Part shown: positions 26,517 through 35,552 of the stretch, one piece after another
Position numbering within the stretch: the stretch's first letter is position 1
Layout of the letters: each line of letters begins with the position of its first letter
From: Candidatus Omnitrophota bacterium
GTDB lineage: Bacteria > Omnitrophota > Gorgyraeia > Pluralincolimonadales > Pluralincolimonadaceae
NCBI GenBank assembly: GCA_030695925.1
Contig: JAUYOH010000120.1
Location: 1 to 51,186, forward strand
Direction: 5' to 3'
Length of the DNA stretch: 51,186 nucleotides
Program-made: the position numbers and the translations under genes
Notes under the pieces: model-generated
What the model was told of the DNA's origin: nothing
The model's database searches: none
What the model saw: the letters and a program-made list of their open reading frames with translations, nothing else

Positions 26517-27191
26517 ATGGAAAGACATTTTGATCAGGATTTAAAAGAGCTGAACAAAGAAATATTGAAGATGGGCGCTTTCGCGGAAGAAGCCATTTAC
26601 AAGTCTATCGAAGCATTAAAAAGTCGAGATAGAGAACTGGCAAAAAGCGTAATCAATAACGATACCAACATTGATACATTAGAATTAGGCATTGATGAAA
26701 GGTGCATAGATTTGATTGCCCGCTATCAGCCCATGGCCAAAGACCTTCGTTTTATCGCAACCGGCATGAAGATAAACGCGGAATTGGAAAGGATAGCTGA
26801 TTTAGCGGTAGACATAGCTCAGCGCACACTCGAGCTTATAGATAAGCCTCTTTTAAAACCTTTGATTGATATTCCAAAGCTGGCGTCCGTCGCTCAAAAC
26901 ATGGTAAAGATGGCCATAGATTCATTTGTAAAAGGCGATATAGAACTGGCCAAAAAAGTCCTGTTATCCGACCCCGAAGCCAACCGGCTGCGGGATCTGA
27001 TACAGAAAGAACTCGTTGAAGACTATATGATGAAAGATGGCTCTACGGCTCCAAGAGCGGTTCAGCTCTTATTGATAGCCCGCTTTCTGGAACGTATATG
27101 CGATCACGCCACTAATATCGCCGAGGATGTGATTTATATGGTCCAGGCCGAGGTGGTTAGGCATCATCCTGAGAAATTGGCGCTTGACTAA
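26517..27191 (+). CDS. phoU: Phosphate signalling protein PhoU
   Basis: The real start is ATG 26517 with AGGAGG seven bases upstream; the track starts inside pstB2. The 224-residue protein is all-helical with two PhoU repeats, shown by ATGMKINAELERIADLAVDIA and RFLERICDHATNIAEDV (E-R-x-x-D metal-binding signatures). PhoU links the Pst transporter to PhoR and turns kinase output down when phosphate is plentiful. It ends the pst operon. Confidence 0.94.
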   Translation: MERHFDQDLKELNKEILKMGAFAEEAIYKSIEALKSRDRELAKSVINNDTNIDTLELGIDERCIDLIARYQPMAKDLRFIATGMKINAELERIADLAVDIAQRTLELIDKPLLKPLIDIPKLASVAQNMVKMAIDSFVKGDIELAKKVLLSDPEANRLRDLIQKELVEDYMMKDGSTAPRAVQLLLIARFLERICDHATNIAEDVIYMVQAEVVRHHPEKLALD

Positions 27192-27211
27192 GGTCAATAA
27201 AGTGGTATAAT
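27184..27211 (+). promoter_or_regulatory. Strong promoter after phoU
   Basis: TTGACT (27184-27189, overlapping the phoU stop), 16 bases, TATAAT (27206-27211) with TG one base before the -10. It should drive the leader and the small zinc protein and helicase downstream. Confidence 0.65.
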
Positions 27212-27236
27212 ATCACAAAGATTAGAGAATCTTAAG

Positions 27237-27273
27237 CCGTAGAGGGAAAAAACTAACCTTTACGGTTTTTTTT
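27237..27273 (+). terminator. Terminator downstream of phoU and inside the helicase leader
   Basis: CCGTAGAGG pairs with CCTTTACGG (one G-U), followed by eight Ts. It ends phoU transcription and, since a promoter lies between phoU and this hairpin, it also sits about 20 bases after a predicted transcription start. A second small hairpin AAGATT/AATCTT (27218-27233) precedes it. Confidence 0.75.
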
Positions 27274-27314
27274 AGTACTCTCAAGTATTGCCGACCATTC
27301 AAGGAGAATAAGCA

Positions 27315-27458
27315 ATGACTATCAAGATAAGGACCTCACGCAAGGGCAGGAAATGCAAACATCCGCACTGTAAGCAGATTTTGAGTATCTATAATCATGA
27401 GGTATTTTGCCATGTCCATCACGGTCAGTTACCTCAGGAGTTAAGGTCTAAGGAATAG
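27315..27458 (+). CDS. 47-residue zinc-finger-like small protein
   Basis: Not in the ORF track. ATG 27315 follows AAGGAG; the frame ends at TAG 27456-27458, eight bases before the helicase start. The peptide is basic with CKHPHCK and FCHVHH, a Cys/His set (CxHxxC...CxxHH) that fits one zinc site. Basic small zinc proteins next to an RNA helicase suggest RNA binding, but this is inference and I do not recognise a family. Confidence 0.6.
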   Translation: MTIKIRTSRKGRKCKHPHCKQILSIYNHEVFCHVHHGQLPQELRSKE

Positions 27459-27466
27459 GGATTGCC

Positions 27467-28702
27467 ATGATACATAAACCGACTAACAGAGACGATGTTT
27501 CGAGAGGTGGCAATCAACCCGCTGAGAGTTTTTATGGGTTGGGTATTGCGCCCAAGATCCTCGATATCCTTGAAAGCATCAAGTTTAAGGTACCGACGCC
27601 GATCCAGCTGAAAGCCATTCCCGTAGCGCTTCAAGGCAAAGATATTATCGGCGTCGCGCAGACCGGCACAGGAAAGACGCATTCCTTCGCTATCCCTATG
27701 GTGCAGTGCCTCGCGCAGAAGAAAGGGTCGGGGTTGGTGCTTGCGCCGACCCGCGAATTGGCTATCCAGATCGATGAGGCTTTTCAGGTGATCGCGCGCC
27801 CCTTCGGGATAAGGACGGCCTGTCTTATTGGGGGCGCTTCGATGTACGAACAGATACGCGCCCTTCGTAAAAACCCGCGCGTTATTATCGCGACGCCGGG
27901 CAGGCTGATCGACCATATGGAGCAGAGGAATGTATTGCTTAATTATACGGTGATGCTGGTCCTTGATGAAGCGGATCGTATGCTTGATATGGGGTTTGCC
28001 CCGCAGGTCGATAAGATCCTGCGTTTCCTGCCGAAAGAAAGACAGACCATGCTTTTTTCAGCGAGTATTCCGAGAGAGGTCATACAGATAGCCGCTAAAT
28101 ATATGAAACTTCCCGTGTCCGTAGAAATCGCGCCTTCCGGTACCGCCGCGGAGCATGTCACGCAGGAATTGTTTATCGTCAGGAAAGACGCCAAATCGCA
28201 GGTCTTAAGGAAGCTGCTTGCGCAATATCATGGGTCAATCCTCCTGTTTTCACGGACGAAGCATAACGCGGGAAAGATCGCGCACTCAATCAGGGGTATG
28301 GGGCATAGCGCCGCCGAAATACATTCCAACCGTTCCTTAAGCCAGCGCCGTGAAGCGCTCGGAGGCTTCAAATCCGGCAAATATAAGGTGCTTGTCGCTA
28401 CCGATATCGCCGCAAGGGGGATCGATGTGACGGGTATCGAGCTGGTTATTAATTACGACCTTCCCGAAGACGCGCAAAACTACGTTCACCGCATCGGTCG
28501 CACAGGCCGGGCCGGGCATAAGGGGCACGCGATTTCATTCGCGACGCCCGATCAAAGCAGCGATGTCAAGAATATCGAAAAGCTCACCAGGACCTCATTG
28601 CCTATCGCGAAGCATCCGGAGATCCCACAGGAACAATTTGCCCAATCTTCGGGCAAGGGGACAAAATACCATTTTGAGCCGAGGCGCCGTCATCGCCGAT
28701 AG
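27467..28702 (+). CDS. DEAD-box RNA helicase, RhlE/CshA-like
   Basis: A 411-residue ATP-dependent RNA helicase. In order: Q motif (TPIQLKAIP), motif I AQTGTGKTHSF, Ia PTRELA, TPGRL, motif II DEAD, motif III SAS (usually SAT), then the second RecA domain with VATDIAARGIDV and HRIGRTGRAG. The short tail is basic (EPRRRHRR), an RNA-binding tail typical of RhlE/SrmB types. It follows the small zinc protein closely and shares its attenuator-type leader, which suggests control by temperature or by translation state. Confidence 0.92.
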   Translation: MIHKPTNRDDVSRGGNQPAESFYGLGIAPKILDILESIKFKVPTPIQLKAIPVALQGKDIIGVAQTGTGKTHSFAIPMVQCLAQKKGSGLVLAPTRELAIQIDEAFQVIARPFGIRTACLIGGASMYEQIRALRKNPRVIIATPGRLIDHMEQRNVLLNYTVMLVLDEADRMLDMGFAPQVDKILRFLPKERQTMLFSASIPREVIQIAAKYMKLPVSVEIAPSGTAAEHVTQELFIVRKDAKSQVLRKLLAQYHGSILLFSRTKHNAGKIAHSIRGMGHSAAEIHSNRSLSQRREALGGFKSGKYKVLVATDIAARGIDVTGIELVINYDLPEDAQNYVHRIGRTGRAGHKGHAISFATPDQSSDVKNIEKLTRTSLPIAKHPEIPQEQFAQSSGKGTKYHFEPRRRHRR

Positions 28703-28714
28703 GAAAAAATAATC

Positions 28715-30157
28715 GTGAAATATAATCACGCCTTATTTCTAAACCCGTATATCGAGAGCAATAATACGAGTGTCATGAAACTTTTCCCGCCGACAGGCCT
28801 TGAGTATGTCGCGGCCAGCGCCGAAGGGCTTGTTGATAAATTAACGCTCCTCGACTTAAGGTACGAAAAAGAACTCTCCGATACCGCCAAATTATTGGAT
28901 TTTATATCAAGAGAGGTCGATATCGTCTGCGTGAGTATCGGTTGGGACCGTCAATTTAAAGAGATCTGCGGTCTTCTTAATCGTATCCCCAATAATATAC
29001 CGTTGGTCGTGGGAGGGTATAAAGCGACAGAGATGGCGGATGAGCTTTTTAAGATCTGCCCGAGCATAAATATTATCGTCAGAGGAGAAGGAGAGGAGAC
29101 GATAAAGGAAATACTTAAGGACCTGCCCCTGAAAGATATTCTGGGTATTTCCTATAGGGAAAACGGCGCCGTAATCCACAATAAAAACAGGCCATTGCTT
29201 GATGTAGACGATATACCGGCTCCGGACCGCGCCTTAAGGAACAATAAATATCGTCTTGCCTTAAACGGTGTTAGCGTAACCAACCTTACCTTTGATTCGG
29301 TCTTGAGCGCCAGGGGATGTCCCTACAACTGTAAATTTTGCACATTCAGTTTAAATCCTCTCGGCCAGAGAAGGACTTATTCGGTGCGCGGCGTCGATTC
29401 CGTGATAAGGGAGATAGAAGGGATAGCCGCCCAAGTGATCCTTTTTAGCGATGATAATCTTTTCGCCGACGCGGGAAGGGCTGAAAAGATCTGCGATGAG
29501 ATCATTAAGCGCGGGATAAAAAAACGTTTTATCGCTCAGGCCCGTATAGAAATATACAAATACCCCCGCCTCCTGCAAAAGATGGTCAAGGCGGGATTCA
29601 AAGGGCTTTTGATCGGTATAGAGTCTCCGCACGACCGTATATTAGCGCAGTTGAACAAAGGTTTTGATTCCGCCACGATAAGGGCCGCGTTTAAAGTGCT
29701 CACAAAGTACCCCATCTATTATAACGGTTATTTTATATACGGCAATATAGGCGAAAGCAAAGAAGAGATGCTCTATATTTCTCAGTTTGCCAAAGAAATA
29801 GGGCTTGATTCCATCGCCTGCAATAAACTTAGAATAGAGAGATTTTCCCCGCTGAGAGAATTAGCGGAGAAGACGCCCGGCAGCCATTTTAATGAAGATG
29901 GCGGATTTTATTCCGATATGTATGACCATGCGGCGCTCAAAAAAATAGGCAGGACGATAAAGTTTTCTTTTTATACCCCGTCGCGCTTTTTAAAGATATT
30001 GTGGAAGGGTATTTTTGAGATTAGATTTTTAACTTTCGGCGAGATCATATCGCTTTTTGCGGTGATGCCCCATCTGCTTGCAAGCGTCATAGTGCGGGAT
30101 ATAAAAAAAGGCCGACTTCTGGATTCCCTCAAAAGAGTATTTGTTATTAACAAATAA
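28715..30157 (+). CDS. Radical SAM protein with B12-binding-like domain
   Basis: A 480-residue protein starting at GTG 28715. The N-terminal ~150 residues look like the cobalamin-binding-type Rossmann domain of B12-radical SAM proteins (VVGGYKATEMADEL, VRGEGEETIKEIL), but the DxHxxG cobalamin-ligand motif is absent. The radical SAM core follows, with Cys202, Cys206 and Cys209 in GCPYNCKFC and a DDNLF motif. Relatives modify lipids, Mg-porphyrins, hopanoids or fosfomycin-like products; the substrate here is unknown. It begins 13 bases after the helicase and is followed 24 bases later by a DRE-TIM lyase. Confidence 0.85.
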   Translation: MKYNHALFLNPYIESNNTSVMKLFPPTGLEYVAASAEGLVDKLTLLDLRYEKELSDTAKLLDFISREVDIVCVSIGWDRQFKEICGLLNRIPNNIPLVVGGYKATEMADELFKICPSINIIVRGEGEETIKEILKDLPLKDILGISYRENGAVIHNKNRPLLDVDDIPAPDRALRNNKYRLALNGVSVTNLTFDSVLSARGCPYNCKFCTFSLNPLGQRRTYSVRGVDSVIREIEGIAAQVILFSDDNLFADAGRAEKICDEIIKRGIKKRFIAQARIEIYKYPRLLQKMVKAGFKGLLIGIESPHDRILAQLNKGFDSATIRAAFKVLTKYPIYYNGYFIYGNIGESKEEMLYISQFAKEIGLDSIACNKLRIERFSPLRELAEKTPGSHFNEDGGFYSDMYDHAALKKIGRTIKFSFYTPSRFLKILWKGIFEIRFLTFGEIISLFAVMPHLLASVIVRDIKKGRLLDSLKRVFVINK

Positions 30158-30181
30158 AAATGTTTAATAAAGGAGACGAAA

Positions 30182-31132
30182 ATGTTCAGAGAAAAAATTA
30201 AAGTATTGGATTGCACGATAAGGGATGGAGGCCTTATAAATAACCACGATTTCGACCACAAGTTTGTCCGCGCCGTTTACAAGGCCATCGCTGAATCGGG
30301 TGTTGATTATATGGAGATAGGTTACAAGAATTCCAATAAGTTATTCTCTCCGAAGGACTACGGCACGTGGAAGTTCTGCGACGACGAAGATATAAAAAGG
30401 GTCACAGACGGGATAGAGTCCAAGACGAAGATCTCCATTATGGTGGACGTGGACCGCGTGGATGTAGAGGATGTAAAACCGCGAAAGGACAGCCCTGTCG
30501 ACATGATAAGGGTAGCTGCCTATGTCAAGGACATCGATAAGGCGATATTCCTTGTCAATCACTTCGCTGAGAAGGGATACGAGACGACCGTAAATATAAT
30601 GGCGATATCGAAGGCGCTCGATAGCGAGTTAAACGAGGCGCTCCACCAGTTAGAGGAGGAGAGCAAGGCCCGGGTTATCTATATCGTCGACAGTTACGGG
30701 GCGTTGTATCAGGAGACGATCGAGTTTTTGATAAAAAAGGCGAAGCATATCCTGAAGACCAAAGAGGTCGGCATACACGCGCACAATAACCAGCAACTCG
30801 CTTTCGGTAATACCATCGAGGCGATAATACATGACGCTAACTATGTCGACGGCACTATCTACGGGTTGGGCAGGGCGGCAGGGAATTGTCCCCTGGAGCT
30901 TTTACTGGGCTTCTTAAAGAACCCGAAGTTCGACATACGCCCTATTCTGGACGTGATATCGAAGGAGTTCATCCCGTTGCGTGAAAAGATAGAGTGGGGA
31001 TACATAATCCCCTACGCGATAACCGGAATCCTGGATGAGCATCCGAGGGCAGCGATGGCTCTCCGCGGCAGCGACAAAAAAGAGAATTACAGGGAATTTT
31101 ATGAGAGCCTGATAGGGCAGGATCAGGCGTAA
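30182..31132 (+). CDS. DRE-TIM metallolyase, aldolase-type
   Basis: A 316-residue TIM-barrel enzyme of the HMG-CoA lyase-like superfamily. DCTIRDGG near the N-terminus is the D-R-E metal-binding strand and HAHNNQQLAFG the second metal site (HxHN). It lacks the C-terminal DmpG or LeuA regulatory domain. Close relatives are annotated as 4-hydroxy-2-oxovalerate-type aldolases and appear in surface polysaccharide clusters. Its specific substrate is not known. AAAGGAGAC precedes the ATG. Confidence 0.8.
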   Translation: MFREKIKVLDCTIRDGGLINNHDFDHKFVRAVYKAIAESGVDYMEIGYKNSNKLFSPKDYGTWKFCDDEDIKRVTDGIESKTKISIMVDVDRVDVEDVKPRKDSPVDMIRVAAYVKDIDKAIFLVNHFAEKGYETTVNIMAISKALDSELNEALHQLEEESKARVIYIVDSYGALYQETIEFLIKKAKHILKTKEVGIHAHNNQQLAFGNTIEAIIHDANYVDGTIYGLGRAAGNCPLELLLGFLKNPKFDIRPILDVISKEFIPLREKIEWGYIIPYAITGILDEHPRAAMALRGSDKKENYREFYESLIGQDQA

Positions 31133-31143
31133 ATATCTATTGA

Positions 31144-31168
31144 TATAATAGACCCGGACGCATATAAT
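31144..31168 (+). promoter_or_regulatory. Putative promoter(s) before the cyclophilin gene
   Basis: Two TATAAT boxes (31144-31149 and 31163-31168) occur in the 61-base gap; the first has TG one base upstream (extended -10). No convincing -35 is seen for either. Confidence 0.35.
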
Positions 31169-31193
31169 ACCTTTCAATACTGAAAAAAAGAAG

Positions 31194-31742
31194 ATGATAA
31201 AGACCGTTTTGTTATTATTCTGTATTTTTCTTTCCATCGCTAATCTTTCTGAAGGAGCTGCCGCGATGAATAATCAGACCGTTGTGCTGGAGACGACTCA
31301 GGGGATGATAGAGATAAAGCTTATGCCCGAGGTCGCTCCCAAGGCGTGTGAGAATTTTGTCGGTCTTGCTGAGAAGGGATATTATGACGGGACGATATTC
31401 CATCGGGTCATAAAAGGTTTTATGATACAGGCAGGCGACCCGACGGGTACCGGCAGGGGCGGAAAATCACTTTGGGGAAAGCCCTTTAATGACGAAGTCA
31501 GCCCTGAAGTCAAGCTTGACAAGCCGGGGCTTTTGGCTATGGCTAACGCCGGCCCCAACACGAACGGCAGTCAGTTTTTTATCGCGACGGCAAAGACACC
31601 GTGGCTTGATATGAAACACACGATCTTTGGCGAAGTCGTTTCGGGTTATGATGTAGTCGAGAAGATAGAGAACACGCCCACCGGTAAATTCGATAAACCG
31701 AAGGTCGAACAAAAGATTATAAAGGCATATCCGAAGAAATAA
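31194..31742 (+). CDS. Exported cyclophilin-type peptidyl-prolyl isomerase
   Basis: A 182-residue cyclophilin with an N-terminal signal ([17 protein letters not shown]). [15 protein letters not shown] (catalytic Arg), [15 protein letters not shown] and [12 protein letters not shown] are canonical. It speeds proline isomerisation, here probably in periplasmic protein folding. An internal ATG at codon 25 (MNNQ) would give a cytoplasmic form. The gene is 54 bases ahead of a flavin reductase gene. Confidence 0.92.
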   Translation: MIKTVLLLFCIFLSIANLSEGAAAMNNQTVVLETTQGMIEIKLMPEVAPKACENFVGLAEKGYYDGTIFHRVIKGFMIQAGDPTGTGRGGKSLWGKPFNDEVSPEVKLDKPGLLAMANAGPNTNGSQFFIATAKTPWLDMKHTIFGEVVSGYDVVEKIENTPTGKFDKPKVEQKIIKAYPKK

Positions 31743-31796
31743 GAGTAGCGGCACATTTTAATTCCCGCCTTCGCGATAATTTAAGGAGGAATAAAG

Positions 31797-32420
31797 ATGA
31801 AGAAGTTATTACACATTATCGCGACGCCCAGAGAAGACGAATCCAGAACGCTTCAGGTCTCAAATACTTTCCTTAAGGCTCTCAAAGAGAAACATCCGGA
31901 TTTGACGATAGAGGAACTGAACCTTTTTAAGGAGGAACTGCCCTCACTGACCCTTAAAAGGGTGGATGGCAAATATATCCTTCTCGGCGGCAAAGACCTT
32001 TCGGGAGAGTTTAAAGAGGCATGGGAAGAAATAATATCGCATATCGAAAGGTTTCTCTCGGCCGATGCCTATCTGCTCAGCGTCCCTATGTGGAATTTCG
32101 GCATACCCTATAAATTAAAACATTATATAGATATCATCATCCAGCCCAAATATCTTTTCCGGTATACGGAAAAAGGCCCCGAGGGCCTTGTAAAGGGTAA
32201 AAAGATGGCGGTTGTTACGAGCCGCGGCGGCGATTATAGCGCCGGCGGGATGCGGCAGTATGACACGCAAGAGCCCTATCTGCGCGCCATCTTCGGCTTT
32301 GTCGGGATAACGGATATAATATTTATCAACGCTCAGCCGATGGATATGGGCCCTGAATTGCAAAAAGAGAAGATAGAAGAAGCGCAGGCGATCGCCAGAA
32401 AGACAGCGGAGAGTTTTTGA
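31797..32420 (+). CDS. FMN-dependent NADH:quinone reductase, AzoR-like
   Basis: A 207-residue flavodoxin-like-fold reductase. SVPMWNFGIPYKLKHYID is the signature of the AzoR (AcpD) family, and TSRGGDYS the FMN-contact loop. Such enzymes reduce quinones and azo compounds by two electrons, which avoids semiquinone radicals. AAGGAGG precedes the ATG. The stop overlaps the start of the next gene by one base, tying it to the oxidoreductase operon downstream. Confidence 0.88.
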   Translation: MKKLLHIIATPREDESRTLQVSNTFLKALKEKHPDLTIEELNLFKEELPSLTLKRVDGKYILLGGKDLSGEFKEAWEEIISHIERFLSADAYLLSVPMWNFGIPYKLKHYIDIIIQPKYLFRYTEKGPEGLVKGKKMAVVTSRGGDYSAGGMRQYDTQEPYLRAIFGFVGITDIIFINAQPMDMGPELQKEKIEEAQAIARKTAESF

Positions 32421-34129
32421 TGGATGAACTTACCATAAAGATCGCCGGCGAAGCGGGACAGGGGATGCAGACCATAGGGGCTGCGCTGCGCAGGCTCTTT
32501 AATAAGATGGGGCTATATATCTTTTCCAGCCAGGATGTCATGTCGAGGATAAGGGGAGGCAATAACTTTTTCCAGTTGCGGATCTCCGGCAGGCATTTAT
32601 ATACCCTACGCGAGAAGAGCGACATCGTCGTGGCGTTGGATAAACCCAGTGTTGCGCTTCACAGGGAAAAGGTATCCTCTGAGGGCATACTGGTACTGGA
32701 CAGGAAAAAATTTAATATTACCGATACAGGCAAAGCCTTCTTTGATGTCCCTTTTTACGATTTGGCAAATAAGATAGGGAGTAGCGAGTTATTCGTCAAT
32801 TCCGTGGCGTTGGGAGTCTTAGGCGGCATTACAAGGATAGAATTTAAATATTTAGACGGAATATTGAGGAGCACATTTGCCGCCAAGAATGAAGAAGTCA
32901 TCGTAAAAAATATAGAGGCCGCGAGGGCCGGATACGATTTTTCGAGGGACAATTTTAAACCCGATATCTTCGCTATAAGAGAAGGCAGCGCAAAAGAAAA
33001 TCTAATGATAAACGGCAATGAGGCAATTGCCTTGGGGGCTATCAGGGCCGGTTGTAAATTTTATTCAGCATATCCTATGTCGCCCTCCACTTCTATAATG
33101 AATTTTATGGCTGATTACGCGAAGAAGTTTAACATAGTCGTGGAACAGGCGGAGGATGAGATCGCGGCTATAAATATGATAATCGGAGCCTCTTATGCCG
33201 GTGTCCGCTCGATGGCAGCCACTTCCGGCGGAGGTTTTGCGTTGATGGTAGAAGGCCTAAGCCTTGCGGGGATGACTGAGACGCCGATAGTAGTAGTTGA
33301 TGCCCAGAGGCCGGCTCCGGCTACGGGCTTTCCGACGAGGACAGAACAGGCGGACCTCGATTTTCTTATTCACGCCGGTCACGGTGAGTTCACGAGGGCA
33401 ATTTTCGCGCCCGGCACTGCTGAGGAGGCCTTTTATTTAACGGTAAAAGCGTTTAATCTCGCGGAGAAATATCAAATCCCGGTTTTAATTATGACCGACC
33501 AGCACTTGGCGGAATCATATCGGGATATAGAGAAGTTTGATTTGAATAAAGCGAAGGTCAAGCGCTATATCATCTCGAAAGAGGATTCGCCGAAAATAAC
33601 CGATTATAAGAGATATCAACTTACCGAATCCGGCGTATCTCCTCTGGCGATACCTTCGTGGATTAACGGCGTCATTTACGCTGATAGCGATGAACATACG
33701 GAGGAAGGCCACATTACCGAAGACGCGCAAATCCGCGTAAAGATGGTCGCGAAGCGATTCTATAAAAAAATGGCGGGCCTTTCCGGCGAGATAGAAAAGC
33801 CTACCAGTTATAATATAGAAGGGGCCAAAATTTTGCTTATCGGTTTCGGTTCTACTTACGGAGTCATGAAGGAGGTCTCTGATCGGATGAAGGAAGATAA
33901 GATAGGATTTATTCATCTGTCTCAGGTCTGGCCTTTTCCCGCCGCGGAAATAACAAGTTTGCTAAAAGATGCGAAGAGGATAGTAACAGTCGAGAACAAC
34001 GCCGGGGGACAGCTCGCAAGGTTAATACGTCGCGAGACCGGAGTCAAGATAGAGAAGTCCATATTGAAATTCGACGGCAGGCCTTTTGATTTAGATTACC
34101 TTATGCGGCGCGTAAGGGAGGTGATGTAA
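32420..34129 (+). CDS. 2-oxoacid:ferredoxin oxidoreductase, fused gamma-alpha subunit
   Basis: The start is ATG 32420, overlapping the preceding TGA; the track's TTG at 32417 is less likely. A 569-residue protein: the N-terminal gamma domain (~1-180, with AGEAGQGMQT and RIRGGNNFFQLR) is fused to the alpha domain (~190-569, with SAYPMSPST and TATSGGG-like AATSGGGF). This order and size match KorA-type subunits of 2-oxoglutarate-type enzymes. With the beta subunit it converts a 2-oxoacid and CoA to acyl-CoA, CO2 and reduced ferredoxin. A second, differently built enzyme begins at 49756, so this one may use another 2-oxoacid. Confidence 0.9.
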   Translation: MDELTIKIAGEAGQGMQTIGAALRRLFNKMGLYIFSSQDVMSRIRGGNNFFQLRISGRHLYTLREKSDIVVALDKPSVALHREKVSSEGILVLDRKKFNITDTGKAFFDVPFYDLANKIGSSELFVNSVALGVLGGITRIEFKYLDGILRSTFAAKNEEVIVKNIEAARAGYDFSRDNFKPDIFAIREGSAKENLMINGNEAIALGAIRAGCKFYSAYPMSPSTSIMNFMADYAKKFNIVVEQAEDEIAAINMIIGASYAGVRSMAATSGGGFALMVEGLSLAGMTETPIVVVDAQRPAPATGFPTRTEQADLDFLIHAGHGEFTRAIFAPGTAEEAFYLTVKAFNLAEKYQIPVLIMTDQHLAESYRDIEKFDLNKAKVKRYIISKEDSPKITDYKRYQLTESGVSPLAIPSWINGVIYADSDEHTEEGHITEDAQIRVKMVAKRFYKKMAGLSGEIEKPTSYNIEGAKILLIGFGSTYGVMKEVSDRMKEDKIGFIHLSQVWPFPAAEITSLLKDAKRIVTVENNAGGQLARLIRRETGVKIEKSILKFDGRPFDLDYLMRRVREVM

Positions 34130-34131
34130 GA

Positions 34132-34989
34132 ATGGATATCGCGGATTTTAAGAGTAATGATGAAATTGCCTGGTGTCCCGGTTGCGGGGATTTCGGGATA
34201 TTGACCGCGGTCAAGCAGGCCCTCGTGAAACTCGGTAGGCCGCCTAAAGATATCCTGCTGGTCTCCGGTATAGGACAAGCGGCGAAATTGCCGCATTATG
34301 TGAAGAGCAACTGTTTTAACGGGCTTCACGGAAGAGCGCTTCCGGCGGCAGCTGGTGCCAAGATGGCCAACCGCGAGCTGACCGTATTGGTTACCACCGG
34401 CGACGGGGATTGCTACGGAGAGGGCGGCAACCATTTCATGCATAACATAAGGCGCAATCTTGACATAACCGTAATCGTCCACGATAATCAGATATACGGG
34501 CTCACTAAAGGACAGGCCTCGCCCACGACAGACACGGGCATGGTGACGAAAGTCCAGACCGAAGGCGTGATACTGGAACCCATAAGGCCGCTTGAGATAG
34601 CGATCGCGTTAGGAGCGGGGTTTGTCGCCCGCGGGTATTCTGCCGATGGCGACCATCTTACATCATTGATCTTGGAAGGCATAAGACACAAGGGTTTTGC
34701 ACTAATAGATGTATTACAGCCCTGCGTCTCATTTAACAAAAAGAATACCTATGAATGGTACTCTAAGAGGGTCTATAAAGTCAACGACGACCCGTCCTAT
34801 AATCCGAATGACAGAATTGTCGCATTTGAGAAGGCCACTGAATGGGGCGACAGGATCCCGATAGGGATAATTTATCGAGCCGAGAAAGAGACATATGAAG
34901 ACAAAAGCGGCATCGGGGGAAGGCCGCCCTTGGTCGAGGAAAATATAGACGATATAGACATAAGAGATGTCCTTAAAGATTTTTCTTGA
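34132..34989 (+). CDS. 2-oxoacid:ferredoxin oxidoreductase, beta subunit
   Basis: A 285-residue TPP-binding subunit. WCPGCGDFG carries two of the Fe-S cysteines and VTTGDGDCYGEG the TPP-Mg motif (GDG...), followed by NNxxYGxTxGQxSPT-like DNQIYGLTKGQASPT. It begins two bases after the gamma-alpha gene. No delta (ferredoxin) subunit is present, as in two-subunit enzymes. Confidence 0.92.
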   Translation: MDIADFKSNDEIAWCPGCGDFGILTAVKQALVKLGRPPKDILLVSGIGQAAKLPHYVKSNCFNGLHGRALPAAAGAKMANRELTVLVTTGDGDCYGEGGNHFMHNIRRNLDITVIVHDNQIYGLTKGQASPTTDTGMVTKVQTEGVILEPIRPLEIAIALGAGFVARGYSADGDHLTSLILEGIRHKGFALIDVLQPCVSFNKKNTYEWYSKRVYKVNDDPSYNPNDRIVAFEKATEWGDRIPIGIIYRAEKETYEDKSGIGGRPPLVEENIDDIDIRDVLKDFS

Positions 34990-35028
34990 CAAATAATTTT
35001 TATTATGATATCTTGATAATGATTTTCA
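34986..35028 (+). promoter_or_regulatory. fur promoter with Fur box
   Basis: TTGACA (34986-34991, overlapping the beta-subunit stop), 17 bases, TATCTT. The Fur-type palindrome TGATAATGATTTTCA (35014-35028) overlaps and follows the -10, which fits autorepression by metal-loaded Fur. Confidence 0.65.
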
Positions 35029-35050
35029 ATATCATTTTAGGGAGCTGTCT

Positions 35051-35485
35051 ATGGGGATAGAAAAGGAAGAAAAGATATTTGAGGGCTATCTTGCGACTTG
35101 TAACCTCAAGCACAGCCAGCAGAGGAAGGAGATAACGGATGTGTTTTTGAGCATCGATAGACACCTGACCACGGATGAGCTCTACAGGATCATTAAGAAG
35201 AAGGATCCGAATATAGGATACGCCACTGTTTACAGGACCCTAAAATTGCTTTGCGAATGCGGGCTTTGCCGCGAGTTGAAGTTTGAAGACGGCACGAGCA
35301 GGTACGAGCACCTTTATGAACACAGGCATCACGACCACCTTATCTGCACGAAGTGCGGCAAGTTCGTCGAGGTGGTAGATGGGGAGATAGAGCATTTACA
35401 AGAAAGGTTGTTTAAAGCCCACGGATTCCATCCTCAAAGACACCGCATGGAATTATATGGAATATGCAAGAGATGTAAAAAATAG
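35051..35485 (+). CDS. fur: Fur-family metalloregulator
   Basis: A 144-residue regulator with an N-terminal winged helix (TTDELYRIIKKKDPNIGYAT, VYRTLKLL) and a dimerisation domain with HRHHDHLICTKCGKF and CKRCKK at the end, giving the Fe/Zn regulatory His cluster and structural CxxC pairs. Three Fur boxes in the next 900 bases and feo genes downstream support an iron-sensing role rather than PerR or Zur. GGGAGC precedes the ATG. Confidence 0.9.
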   Translation: MGIEKEEKIFEGYLATCNLKHSQQRKEITDVFLSIDRHLTTDELYRIIKKKDPNIGYATVYRTLKLLCECGLCRELKFEDGTSRYEHLYEHRHHDHLICTKCGKFVEVVDGEIEHLQERLFKAHGFHPQRHRMELYGICKRCKK

Positions 35486-35492
35486 GACGTGA

Positions 35493-35528
35493 TTTTTTTG
35501 CGATAACAATGATAATGAAAATCAAAAT
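35493..35528 (+). promoter_or_regulatory. Fur box, copy 1 of a 36-base exact repeat
   Basis: A 36-base sequence starting TTTTTTTGCGATAACAATGA is identical to 35850-35885. Its core TGATAATGAAAATCA (35510-35524) fits the Fur 7-1-7 site TGATAATnATTATCA in 12 of 14 defined bases. Confidence 0.75.
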
Positions 35529-35552
35529 TAACATAGAAAGGAGGTGATTAAG

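Noticed and set aside
28715-30157. Cobalamin dependence of the radical SAM protein
   Set aside because: The N-terminal domain is B12-domain-like but lacks DxHxxG, so cobalamin binding is not claimed.
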